Shown here: positions 1-12,486 of the stretch, one piece after another
Layout of the letters: every line of letters begins with the position of its first letter
How positions within the stretch are numbered: position 1 is the stretch's first letter
From: Solenopsis invicta
Taxonomy: Eukaryota; Arthropoda; Insecta; Hymenoptera; Formicidae
DNA: 64,000 nucleotides
Reading direction: 5' to 3'
NCBI RefSeq assembly: GCF_016802725.1
Contig: NC_052666.1
Coordinates: 29,044,997-29,108,996 of the forward strand
Notes under the pieces: generated by a model
Seen by the model: only the letters and a program-made list of their open reading frames with translations
Database searches by the model: none
What the model was told of the DNA's origin: nothing
Position numbers and translations under genes: made by a program

Positions 1-1738
1 ATGATTCTGTAAAAGAAAATTTTGCAATCTGGCAATAATTATGCAAAGTCTTTCTATCATTATTTTATCTTTCCGTTAATCCAGATAAATGTCTCTGTGT
101 AGAAGCGCGTGTATATGGGTTTCGTGCAAGGAACGGAATTACGTAAAAATACATCAAGTGTCCTAGATTTCTGCCACGCGATTCCTGATCGAATTTCGGT
201 TCTTAGACGATTAGACACGCGTCCTTAACGAAAATGTATAAATGTATTGCGCCTAGATTATCCTTCCCTTCGGCGAAAACTTGCATCATGGCATCTACAT
301 TATCAAAGTGTCAGAAGTCATTTTATTCTACGTCGCGTGCTAACTGCGAATTGCAAGCTCGCAGCCGAGATTAAACGTCCAACGCGCGTTTCTCTTAAAT
401 ATATGCGATAACCTTTCAGAATTACGCAGACACGTCAACATTCATCTAATGCGATGAACATCTTTCATTATTTTCAGTAAGTAATATTAAGATGTATCAC
501 GTCATGAATATAATGTGCAATAAAACTTTTCGATATTTGTGCTATTGTTACCTATCTTTTTCCCGAGACCTACAAGGAAGGGAGGGGGGAGAGGTACGAG
601 AAGTCGGCCAGTTATTGTCCTGAGAATCGATATAAAGAAAGAAAAAAGGGGAGAAAACTGGCGGAAAGCAACAATTAACCCCTTTGTTACGGAGAGCCAC
701 CATAATGGCTTTCGTAATACGTTCATTATATGCGAGGAACAAGTATAGTTGCTCGTCAAAAATTTTCATCGTGCCGAGACAATAAAAAATATTCAAAGTT
801 ACCATTTTTCATCGAAACTGCGATGCAAATATCTAATGCCTTGATCATTAATCTACGATACGATCTACGTGACGCATTAATCAATTATTAATCTACTTTG
901 CATTTATAAATAATAATCCGTCACGAGAAAAAAATTAAACGAAAGAAAAGTCGGAAGAGTCCTTTGACGTATTGAAGGTTATCGAAGATACATGTTTTTT
1001 TCTGCAATCGATCGCGGTCAGCAGGCATCCCCTCTTTACAAAATAAATAAGAAAAATATGCACTGCCTTGCAGATCGTATTGTTACCGCGTACAAGTGCA
1101 ACTGTACCATGCGTGAACGTCATAGAGCGATAAAATCGTGATCGCGTACTCTCAGGAGGAAGTTTACGTTGGTAGTTGCAACTGACCAAGTCTCAATGAT
1201 TTCGATCTTATAGAACGCGGACTTGAAGGAAAACCTTGATGCGCTGATAATAATATTATCTTATCTTACCGTTTATTTTGAGTACCTTTTCCTAGTAATT
1301 ATATATATCATTTACATATATCAGAAGCGTCATTTATATAAATTAGAAGACAAAATAAGCAAACCAATTCTTGTTCGGTGTGCGAGAGGCAAAGTGGACC
1401 GGAAGTGCACGTGTCGATAGAAGGGATTGTCGAGTCTACGGAAGTGAGATACGTGCGCCCGTGCTAGATTGTTCGATTACGCCCGATTGTAAGTGCATGT
1501 TTTGTCCCAATTGATGCGGTGTACGCGAGTGCGTAATATATCGCGAAACATTGCTTTTAGTTCAGTTATTATGCTCCAGTACGACTGTACTGACGATAAA
1601 CGGTCCAACGATTCCAACATACGGAATCTGCTTTTTCTTACGATATTTTGTTATTTTCGTCATTAGATCTAAATATATGTAATAATCTGCAGACGTGCAG
1701 CGTGATGTATACGCTTACTAAAAATGTGAACATAATAA

Positions 1739-1830
1739 GGCTCTGCGCACAATAAAGGAATATTAGATATTGGGAACAATTGAAATTTTAGAATCAGTTT
1801 CCTCGATAAACACTACAGGATAAGTCCGGT
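1739..1830 (+). repeat. Dispersed repeat copy (CTCTGCGCA family)
   Basis: A block starting GGCTCTGCGCACAATAAAGG and running through a GAATATTAGATATT core resembles blocks near 36345-36430 and 50390-50457, and in reverse orientation 52140-52208. Such dispersed similar blocks in non-coding DNA suggest an old transposon family. The class is unknown. Confidence 0.5.
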
Positions 1831-2278
1831 ATATACGTTGTATCTAACGAGAACTTGATTTACCAAGCACTATTTACTACGTTTAAAGAAAATAAACCAA
1901 TGAAATTCACCCTATCTATTACCATAAAAAATTAGAAATATAAAATATTTATTTTCCTAAAAAAATAACTTCAAAAAACCCTTGCATTTTTTTTATCGAA
2001 TATCAAAAGGAGTAGGATTTATTGGTTATTTATGAGGGACAATCAAGTTGAACAAAAAATACAAGGGCTAAGCATTTGCATTTTCATGTACTCTACTATC
2101 TCGCTTCACTTATGTATCGCGAAATAATTATTACTAAATCTTTTTCACTTTCTATAGAGTGACTAATCATTTTATATAGACTTTAAGACATTTCCGCGCT
2201 ACTCATAACATTGACAAATTAATTCACAATGATTTCGTTAATATTAAGAGTAAAGAAAATAAATTACAAAACAATGTT

Positions 2279-2438
2279 AATATCCCTTAAAAAAAAAGTT
2301 GATAAACTTGTTTCAATAAACTGATTAATGATCAGTAACTAATTATATTTCGTCAGCTAACTGATAAAATATCATCAGTTACTGATCAGTAATCAGTTTA
2401 TTGAAATAAGTTTATCAACTTTTTTTTCAAGAGATATA
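2279..2438. repeat. Short inverted-repeat element (MITE-like)
   Basis: Two arms of about 70 bp are near-perfect reverse complements. The left arm reads ATATCCCTT, an A-run, then GTTGATAAAC and AATAAACTGATTA; the right arm mirrors this and ends AAGAGATAT. A second element with the same AATAAACTGATTA core lies at 54139-54263. No coding capacity is present. Confidence 0.75.
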
Positions 2439-2576
2439 ACATAAAGACATGTAAAATACAGAGTGGTTGCGAATAAGTTATATCCACTCCTTTTATTTTT
2501 TCTGATTTCTGCGGTATAAATATCGAGAAGATACCCTAAATATATACCCTGAATACGAATACCGAACACGGTACCG

Positions 2577-2636
2577 AATAAGAATATATGGCATAAATGT
2601 GTCGTATACGACACATTTATGCCATATATTCTTATT
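2577..2636. repeat. Perfect 60-bp palindrome without spacer
   Basis: The sequence from 2577 to 2606 is the exact reverse complement of 2607 to 2636, centred on CGTATACG. The symmetry stops at both ends. It could extrude a 30-bp hairpin, and it is probably the centre of a fold-back repeat. Confidence 0.9.
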
Positions 2637-4324
2637 TGTATCTATTGTACGTCACGTTTAATGTTCGTCGAGAAAATTGATTCAAAAATTCTAATTTCTA
2701 TTCTTAACATGTAATATTTTTCCTTTCTATAACTTTCAGCTATAATACTTCGGACAGCAATAAGAAAATAGATTAGTTTGCATAGTTGTGCAATATATTA
2801 TGCACATAAAGCTGTATAATATGGTTTCATCAGTATCATGAGTATTTCGTCATGACAGATAATTGACTAATGTTATCTTAATGTATCTTTCAGATGCACA
2901 GCGCAAATCAACAAAGACCCAATTAGTCAGCATTTTAAAATTCTGATAACAAATTTCCATTCATTTTTTATGCGTCAATAAAAAATAATGTCGAGATATA
3001 ATTGTCGATAAAGCATTTGGCAAATTCGTTGCACCTTTCAACATCTGAATGCTGACTAGTTCGACTCATCTAGATTCATTAAAAGTCGCTTCAAACCTTC
3101 GAAAAGCTTCGTCTTTTTCTTTTCTGACGGAAAAAAAGGAGAGGAAAAGAAAGAAAAAAGATCGCGGTAGATAAAAGTTATACGGCAGAAGTTGCTTCAT
3201 CAGGCGTTTCCTGCATTTGGAACTTGTAATAACAAACCTGTCGTGCCACCGGGAGGCGACCGCGGAGGGAGAAAGGGGTCGAAATATGACCCATTTTCGT
3301 TAGCCTCCGGATTGAAAGTATTTCCGACATTTGAGGGTTAAGCTGAGACGGGAAAATGTCGGACGGGAAACGAGCGCGGGGAGAGGGTGAAAAAGGGGGC
3401 GTTCGGTTGTTCGCCGTCGTCGTCGTCGTCGTCGTGGTGGCTTGTCGTGCTATAACGTGAGCTGACGTATGTCGATATAGAGGCGTTTCGCGTGTTCGGT
3501 CCAGCGGCGGCGGCATGGCAGCGCCGTCGGAGTCTCCCCGGGACCATAACTCGATATCTCCGCGAAAATCCCTCTGTCGCGTGCTTTACAACCCATACAA
3601 CACCCGAATTGAATGTTGGCCCCAAGACGAACGACCACCTAGTAAATATCACGCGGTCGCTCCTTCGTCTTTAACCCTTTGGCTGCGAGCGCTATAGTAC
3701 ATGTAACTAAGATTGCAAACTCTGTGATAAAGCAATTCCGAGTAAATAAGCTTCTTCTTGTTTGCGACGAGTGTTGATTAACGCGGAAATAAAGGAGCAA
3801 ATTCTGACGGCACACGAAATAATTGTGCGCGCATTTAATGTTAATTAAATTATACTTTATTAAACTTCGAGCGCTCGTTCGACTCCCTTCGATTCTCTTC
3901 CTTCGTTTCAGACTCCCTGCGCTCGCGAACAGCAATTTTATTTAAGAATAACGCGGCACCGTCAAAGAATTAATCTTTTCCGTCACCGACTTCGTGAAGT
4001 ACTCCTGGATAATTCTCCCACCACCTTGTGTTTTAATCTCTTACTTGAGATTAAAATTCCGATCTTGGTCCTTCATTTTTCACAGCCACGACGTATATAT
4101 CCTGGAAGTTCGACAGTCTTATTCGTGCCTCAAATTCCACGCGCGGGATACGCGATATTTTTCCATTACTCTAAACTAATATTCCGAATCATATATTTTC
4201 TGAATAAACATAGCTGCCGTAAATAACTGCGAAACGTAACCGCGTACATATTGAACGCGTTGAATCGATAATCTGCGATAAACGAAATCGTTCGGTAACA
4301 CATTTTATGACGAATAAACAGCCG

Positions 4325-4355
<31 letters not shown>

Positions 4356-4401
4356 ATACTTTTTGCAGAACGAGACAAAATCAAGAGGCATCCGCTAAAG
4401 T

Positions 4402-7400
4402 ATGATGCGTGGCAGATTTCTTATTCGCGAGATCAATGGCTCGCGTATGCCATCAAAGGTGCAATGTCGCGCGAGGTCGGTCGTTGCTTACCCGATCAAA
4501 CATAATGAAACAAAAGTGGACAACGAAATGCAACACGCGCGGCCGACCGAAGATATTCCCGGCCCGAAAGCGTTGCCTTTGCTCGGCAATTGGTTCAGAT
4601 TCCTGCCGTACATAGGTAAGAACTCTCTCAAAGCTTGTTCGAAAAACGCGTTAAAATGTTTCTCGTTATTACTCAACTTTAAATTTAAATGCAATATTTT
4701 AAGCCAGATCGCGAATATCTATTTGTGCATAACAAACAATAAAAAATTTATTTAACAAAGTGCCAATTTGCGTTTCAAAATATTATTTTGTACAATGTAT
4801 TTTGATCTATCGAACGAGTGAACCGTTCGTTTGAATATATATTTCCGTAACATATTTTTTTTATTTCTTAATTCGCGTAAACGACGGCGCGGCGTACTGA
4901 TTGGCGTAAACAATGTAGGTGAATACGGTAGAGCAGATACTTTCACGCAGTTGCGGATGCTGCACGAGCAGTATGGCGATATTGTTAAACTGGACAATAT
5001 AGGACCTCGGCGGCCGAACATCCTTCTGTTTTCACCGGAGCTATGCGAGAAAATGTATCGAGTGGAAAGCGCGTGGCCGATGCGGATTGCTATGGAGACT
5101 CTACATTACTATCGCCAGAACAGAGAACATATTTACAATGGGCAGTACGGTCTTGCAACAAGGTTAGTAAAATGCTTTGGATGAAATATAATTAAGTTAA
5201 GAGATATAATTATCTCATTTTTTTTTACAAGATGCATATGACTGTTGAGCTTCAATTATTTTCTTCATAATTCTCAAAAACATTAATAAAGAAGATTTAA
5301 AAAATATTCTTGAGATCTTAAGATCTTAAAATCTTAAAGTAGAATTATTTGGAAAGAAGAGTGTCAAGCTCAATGGACAGTCACCTTTGAACGATAATAT
5401 GCGTGCGTGCGTGCGTGCATGCGTATGTGTGTGTGTATGTGTGGAGGGGGGAAGGGTCTATATATGTGTGTGTGTATGTGTGGAGGGGGGAAGGATCTAT
5501 ATATATATATATATGTATGTATAAAAAGCGCCCTAGTTTCATTGTACTTCTTCTTATTCTTAACGTCTATTATTAAGATATTTAAAAAATCTAAAAATAG
5601 AACTACAAAGAGTACGATTTCATTAAACGGCTTATGAATCGCAATATTCTTCTGCTTATCTCATATCGCTTCAACGATCTATTACGTTCTGGGCTAACGT
5701 CACGGCTACTTTCGAAGTTGAGTCATATCTCGCTAAATTGCTAGATTAATAACGTAGCTATTATGGCTTTCGAGATTTTAACGTGGATAAATGCAGCCGT
5801 TCTCAGCGCGGTACGTCAGAGATATGGTCCAGCACGAAGGTCGTCAATATCCTGAAAATTCGTCAGAATACGGGGAACACGAGCTGACGAAGCAACCTTC
5901 CTCCCTCATCGCTATACCAACTCAGTCTCTCTCTCTTTCACACACATACACACACTCACACAAACACATGAACACACACGTATAGACGCACTTTCTCTCT
6001 GTCGCTCTCCTTCTCTATCTATGTCCCGTCGGTCTCTCCCGTGTCCTGTACGGTCGATAGTCCGGCGAGTGTACAGAGAGCCACGGAGACCAAACACGGA
6101 GGCCTACATAAATTGCGTACGATGCAACATCTCGTCTCTGGGTGAAAAGGGCGCTCGCTTGCTTTCAGCCAGGGCAAAGTGTGGCACGACTTTCGGTCAA
6201 AAGTCAATCCGCACATGATGCAACCGCGAACGGTCAAGGCGCACGTGGCGCAGACCAGCGAGGTGACCAGAGAGTTCGTGGAGAAGATGCGTGCACTGCG
6301 CGATCCTAAGAGTCTGGAGCTGCCGAACGACTTCAAGAACGAGATACTGAAGTGGGCTCTAGAGTGTAAGTAAGTGATGCGAGTTATTTACGGCGTCGAT
6401 GTCTCTCGCGTTCCTTTTCGAAAATGGAGCATCTAGAATATGTACCAGATACACATGCACATAAGTCTCGCTCGTAACAATGGAGCTGATAAATTAGCTC
6501 GCACACCAAATTCAATACACCGCGCCGCTGCGCTGGTACACATTCGAGCGAATCGTAATACATTTATCAGCTGTGCGACGAGAAGAGATACAGCTGAAGG
6601 TTAAAAATAAATACACCGCTCTATATATTCCGAGTTTAGGACTCTCGAGATCACGTAACGAGATCATTTACCAGTTATGTAATTAACACACAGCAATATG
6701 CTCGATCGCGATGGATTGTCGGCTAGGGTGCTTGAAGTCTGATCTTGCCCCGGATTCGGAGCCGCAAATAATGATTAATTGCGTGCAAGAGATGTTCGAT
6801 CTCATGTACCGCATGGAGATTCAGATGTCTCTGTGGAAGGTGTACAATACGCGAAATCTTAAGAAGTTGTTCCGTGCGCTGGATACGCTTAATGGGTAAA
6901 TATTGAAACTTATACTCGTTACACTACTACGTCAGCATATTACTCGCAAACTCCCACGCGAATACGCCAACTTGTTACTTTACATCGTCATTACCGTAAT
7001 CCTCCGATATATTTCCACGACATTCTCCTGTCGCGAAGTTGCTTATCAATAATGTATCGCGCATCGTCTCCACGTTAATTACTTTTTGCTTACAAGAAAA
7101 CTCAACATTTAATGTTTTATCCACCGGTTACTTCTACGTTTCGCTCGCGCATAATTCATCCAGCACGTAACTAGTTTCAAAAACACGACTCATCGTCGCC
7201 ATCCTGCTTGCGCAATTTTATTTATGATCTCTTTTAGAATTGCTCGTAAACATATCGAACAGGCTAAGATAAAGTACGAGACAACGGATAATAGCGCAAA
7301 TCTGCATGATCGTAGTGTATTAGAGAAACTTTTGAGTATCGACAAGCAAACGGCGCAGGTAATGGCGCTCGATATGCTAACGGCTGGTGTTGATACGGTA

Positions 7401-9073
7401 AGTGCGGGATTCCAAGATTTTAATAGTTCAATTTTTTTCCGAACAAAAGCTCATCTCTTCCAATCAACTAAATAATAATAAAATAATTACCGGAAAAAAA
7501 AATTTTGCACCTGCAGCAAAAGCTGTTTAGTCGAGAATTTTTTTAACTGCAACCAAATATTTTGTTATAACACAAAAATGTTCTTGTGCGAAATACATGT
7601 AAAAGAATATTTGTTATATTATAATTAACTAAATAGTTTTGTTCGGTATATTTTAAGCAAATTATTTAATGTAACAATGAAACATTTTTTTAGTGATAAA
7701 CGACTAAAATAAAAAATTTTTCGTTTTTCTCTCTTCAAAGTGATGTTGGCATTTTATATATATATTTTTTAAACATTTATTTCTTATATAATTTAACGGC
7801 TAAAAGATTTCTTTAAATACATCGAAAATGCTTTGCAAAGGACAGAATTCTACTAATTAAATCGAAATTCTAAAAGTAGGACTGTACAAGATTAAATATC
7901 GATCTGTTTCAGACCGGTAACGTGTTCAGCAGTTTGTTGTATTACATCGCGAATAATCCGGAGAAACAGGAAAAACTGCGCGAAGAAGTAATGTCCTTGT
8001 TACCGGACAAAACATCGCCCGTGACGCAGGACGTTCTAAATCAAACGAGATACGCTAAGGCCTGCATCAAGGAATCCCTTCGATTGTTCCCCCTCGCTGT
8101 TGGCAATCTCAGAACTATGCGAACGGATGTTTGCTTAGGAGGATACAAAATACCGGCAGGGGTGCGTTTCCTTATTAATTACTGATTTACAATTAGATTT
8201 GAAAATATATCTGATATCGGTATCTAATTAATGATTATAATATTTATGTACTCTTTGAAATATTTAAAAGATCTATAAAAAGCTAATTACGAAAAACACA
8301 AAAATGTAGGTAAAAATAATATTAAGAATAATACTTCATTTGACAAGCTCCATTACTGAATTCTTTAGGAAATTCTTTAAAGTTTTCTTTTGACTAAAAT
8401 TTCACATTTTTTCAAATATTTTTTTCATAATTGTGCAGTTTTATGTAATAAATTTAATAATTAATCGTTTAAATAAAATTCTGTTAGAGGTGTTCGCTTA
8501 GGTAAACTAAATTAAAAAAATAAAATTTCAACATCTATTCATAAAGTATAGTTTGCAAAAATTCATTCGCGTTCTCATTCGTTTATTTAATTCATAAACT
8601 AACAATACATATTTCAGCATTATTGTTAAGAGAAACTTTTCTCCGCGAATTAGAAGAATACACGAGTTTATCGGGTACATGTATCGCGAAACAAATAGCA
8701 TCAATGAAATTGTGTCTCTCAATGTTCTCCTTTCTATGTCGTCAGTTCGATGTCATCGCTTGTCATTCTGTGATCTCGAAGAAACCCACGCAATTTTCGC
8801 GAACGCAGGAATACATTCCCGAGAGATGGTTGCGGGGCAACACGGAGTTTCCATCAGCCAAGGAGGCGCATCCCTTCGCGTACATGCCATTCGGATTCGG
8901 ACCTCGCACCTGTATCGGCCGACGATTTGCCGAAATGGAGATCGAGACGTTGCTCTTGACAGTTCGTAAACTTGCTCGTTTGCATGCCCGCGGGATTCAA
9001 TCAGGCAGTTAACACGATAACCACATTTCCATTTCGAAGTAATGTATCTTATATGAGGACGGAGGTCAACTGA
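4402..9073 (+). CDS. Mitochondrial-clade cytochrome P450 (CYP301-like), C-terminus apparently frameshifted
   Basis: This is a haem-thiolate monooxygenase of the insect mitochondrial P450 clade; CYP301-type enzymes are linked to cuticle and ecdysteroid biology. Exons read 4402-4615, 4919-5162, 6169-6365, 6694-6895, 7238-7397, 7913-8161 and 8746 onward, all with GT-AG borders and consistent phases. The N-terminus is arginine-rich with few acidic residues, as in a mitochondrial presequence. It is followed by DIPGPKALPLLGN, the I-helix AGVDT split by an intron, the K-helix ESLR, PERW, and the haem loop FGFGPRTCIG with its cysteine. As written the frame stops at 9012 (510 aa). The family's usual VNTI-like C-terminal strand is visible in the +1 frame and stops at 9073. 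I therefore suspect a small indel near 8960-8990, either real decay or a sequence error. CYP301A1 versus CYP301B1 is undecided. Confidence 0.85.
5401..5520 (+). repeat. Duplicated GT-rich minisatellite in P450 intron 2
   Basis: A roughly 41-bp unit made of a GT run, GGAGGGGGGAAGG and a TCTATATAT tail occurs twice in tandem, flanked by GCGT and TA dinucleotide runs. It lies inside the long second intron and has no coding meaning. Confidence 0.75.
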
Positions 9074-9118
9074 AAAAACTTTGAATTCACGACCACGCCT
9101 AAATTAGGCGTAAATTAC

Positions 9119-9124
9119 AATAAA
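9119..9124 (+). terminator. Candidate polyadenylation signal of the P450 gene
   Basis: A canonical AATAAA lies 46 bases beyond the later of the two possible stop codons (9073). That spacing fits a short insect 3' UTR and supports the gene ending here rather than continuing into another exon. Confidence 0.55.
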
Positions 9125-12094
9125 AGTGATAACGATTTTGACAACAATTAATATGCTCGAATCCCGATTAACAAAGTAAACCTTTACACAATGCCAATCG
9201 ATTAACAAATTCATCCATTACTAAAATCTTTTCTATTTTCCTTTCTATTTTTCTTTAATGTAGAGTGACTATGCAGTGTTCCATAAAAAAAAAAAAAATG
9301 CTTAAGTATTTATAAAACAATGCGTTTCAAAATAAAAGTTGCACATAAAACAAACGTTACCTGAAGAGGTACGAATAATGGAAAAATCAATTTTTAAAAA
9401 AATTGATTCTTTTTTTTCAAGGGTAGTATTCTAGTTTAACGGGCAAAAAAATCGATGTTCTTTTTTTCAATCAGTTTTTCAATCTTTATACTATTAAAAA
9501 TAAATCTGTAAAACGGTTTAATAAAATTCAAATATTGTCGTTGTTTTTACATTTTTTATACTGCAGTGTATGGGCCAAACAACGCTTTTGTAGAACTTCA
9601 AATGCATTTTTCTCAAATCTATGTGTTTTAACCTTGTTCCAGGCTTTTCTCAGAAACTGTAGAACCGATCGATTTCTGCCCTGAAGCAAAATATTCGCAA
9701 TACTCGTAGCTATAGTTGGAATTAAGATTTCTTTTTAATATCTTGAAAAGTTTTTTACAGCTCGCAAAAGTTAAAAAAAATTTTGCAAAATTCCGTTCTT
9801 CAGTTTTAGTTGATCGCCATTTTGTTCAACATGCGATAAACGATTTGTTCTATCTTCAACGATAACCATATTTGTACTTGAATTTTTACTGGAAACATTT
9901 CTGAAACGCGTTCATTTCTAAGTATTTAAGCTTTTCTTTTAAATGGGACACCTTGTGCATCACCTGTTCATACTAGAGACTCTATTTTCTTTCATTGTTC
10001 GCCATTTAAGAGCTCTGTCAAGAAATGGAAGAAAACTATTATCATGATTAGTGGACGTTCTGTTAATCTTACCGCATCGCACTTGTTCGCGCGCGCTTTC
10101 ACACGAACGGCCGAAGCGAATGTAAACGTCCTTTAAATGAGCGTAGCGCGGAAAACCGATTTTTGTACGTTTATTTTCAATTTACTCGCATGTCTTGAGT
10201 GGGAGGCGACGTTCTTCTTTTCACCGATGTTTTATTCATACGTGATAAGCGCAGATGTTTAATAAGTTGAGAGGTTTAAACGAGCACGCGCGCGCGCGCG
10301 CGCAAAAGTATATCGCATGCCGAGATAATAACAGAAACAGACGACACGCTTGCATAATATGTAGGTTCTCCTTGGAACCGACGAACTACGCGTGACTGTG
10401 CATGGCAGCGAAATAACGATGTTGCGCTTAAAGCACGAATTCCCGGAAAGCTAAATATTCTCGCGGATTCCCGTTGGTCCCTCTCTCTCCTCGTGAAGAA
10501 TTGAGAAGCGTGATCTCATAACTCGCTCTGACAGCTTCGTGTGCACGTTAACAGAAATGACTTTTTAATTCCGGGTAATATGCATGTATTCATCCCGCAA
10601 AATGCTCGCATACACGCGTTTCAATTTACATTACGTATCCCGAGTATTTTATTAATATTAAAACACTTGTTTCACACGCGAGCTAGACATTTGATTTTTC
10701 GAGCGATCCTCCTGACGCCTGACGCAGAAATTAGGATGCAATCCTCTAATGAGAATCACGAGTCTCGGAATCGCGCTTTTCAAATGAATTGCTGATTCTC
10801 GAAATAGTTTCCAAGCGGAAAAGCCGCGGGAACGCGACGCCTGCACGTCACCCTCCCGATCGCGCGCGATGCAAACTGCGAAAGTAATGTAACTGGAGAT
10901 GCGTTTTTGTTTTATCTAGGTCATGCGAAATTTCCGGATCGAATGGCATCATGGACCGCTCGAGTACGAAAGCCGATTTATAAACATAGTGGTAACACCG
11001 ATGCAATTCAAGCTCGTCGATTTGTAGATCGTCGCAAGTCGCAAATCCTTCCTGCGACCGATGTGCACGCTTCACGAAGAAAACGGTCGGAAAAGCGTGC
11101 TCTGTGTGTCAACGTCGTGTCGACGATATTTTTTTCCTTTAATTACGATAAATGTCGGGTACAGCTGCCGGTTACGCAAGTTTCTTCCGACCCGAAGAAG
11201 CCCGACCGAGGTGGAGAAAACGCCACTGACCAGCCACAATTCTTACAATTTTAATCAAGGTTCACCGAAGATAGAAAGCGCGACGTTTTACAAGAATTTT
11301 TTAACGCGGTCGCTACAAATTTTTAGCAAATTCGCGGAAGAGCGCGCGCGTCCACGTGTGCGTGTACGTGTGCTCCAAATGGTATAAAAATACGAGAGAT
11401 ATAAAAGTGTAAATTGTACATATATCGCTGAAATTTTATTTACCAAACAATGCACTTTTTTATATTTATCTTTTATTTGTGATAACCTTGGGAAAGTGTA
11501 TTGTAACGCTATTTTATACATATTTGTACTGCAAATGATAATAAAGTTAAAAATATTTATCACCGTCAATGACTGTTTTATTAAACAGTTATCGCACATA
11601 TTACTGACAAGATTCTAAATGAAATTATGGGAAAAAAGAGAATAAATAAGTTGATGTAGGATGGTCACATGCGTACACGTAAGCCGATAAATTGCCGTTA
11701 TTCAGGCGTACCTGATTCGATCGAGCTAACGTCATTACGACGCTAATTTCGTTTGTATGTTATTTAGTTTAATTTTTAAGTAGGCAGGTGCCGGGCACAG
11801 CCCGGGCATAATTTTCTTAAATATTTCATACTTTTAAATTGCAATATTTAACAGAACTCGTCGACTAATTACCTTCCTATTACACGGTTACACAAAAATA
11901 GACTTTTTTAAAGACCTGAATAGAAGTGGATTTCGATGGATTTTTAGTCACTAAAAACAAATCCGGCGGCTAGAGTTGGCTATCATGTCACAATTTTGAG
12001 AAAAATGGCGTCAAAGAGATAAAAATACGACGATTTCTAGGATTTTCGGAACGTTGCAGAGAACTGACAATTTTTTTTTTAATTTCATTCACTC

Positions 12095-12349
12095 AAAAAA
12101 AATGTTAAATTTTAAGATATTAAAATGTTTGATCTGTCTTTATTTTTTTTTAAATATTTAAATGTGTTTTAGTTTTAGAACGGTGTTTAAATTTAGAACG
12201 CTAAAACGTTTACAGTTATTAAAAATTTTAGTTTTAAACGTTTTAATATCTTAAATCTGAACACCGTTCAAACTAAAATATTTTTAAGCATTAAAAAAGT
12301 AGATATAGAAACAAAACATTTTAATATCTTAAAATTAAATACTTCTTAC
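12095..12349. repeat. MITE-like inverted repeat, family A, copy 1
   Basis: The ends are mutual reverse complements built around TTTTAAGATATTAAAATG. The centre holds paired GTTTTAGTTTTAGAACGGTG-like segments. Related copies lie at 19590-19816, 23193-23777 and, interrupted, at 56188-59199. No ORF is present. I infer a non-autonomous DNA transposon family of about 230-255 bp. Confidence 0.7.
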
Positions 12350-12357
12350 TTAAATGT

Positions 12358-12486
12358 TGCTGCTAAACATAAATCCGTTAACTAAATATGCTATCGCATC
12401 ACAATAAACCACTGATATAACTCATATATAAGCACCATGTGATGTGATAGCCAAATTTAGTTAACGGACTTGTGTTTAGCCCTGCA
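12358..12486. repeat. Short inverted repeat with GTTAACTAAAT arms
   Basis: The left arm (GCTAAACATAAATCCGTTAA followed by CTAAATATGC) pairs with the right arm, whose reverse complement reads GCTAAACACAAGTCCGTTAA. The loop is about 35 bp. It is a MITE-like hairpin directly following family A copy 1. Confidence 0.65.

Larger units (their letters stand above)
1..4401. other. Intergenic DNA upstream of the P450 gene
   Basis: No gene was recognised. The stretch is AT-rich to about 3.1 kb and CpG-richer from 3.2 to 3.7 kb, where a short CGT triplet run lies near 3416-3435. It contains an inverted-repeat element (2279-2438), a perfect palindrome (2577-2636) and a copy of a dispersed repeat at about 1739-1830. 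A TA dinucleotide run (about 4324-4354) lies just before the P450 start codon. Short ORFs, including an ATG ORF at 3515-3697, show no family resemblance. Confidence 0.6.

Noticed and set aside
3515..3697. 60-codon ATG ORF in a CpG-rich patch with a Kozak-like start
   Set aside because: No family resemblance, no supporting splice structure and overlapping ORFs on the other strand. Promoter-like composition alone would produce it.
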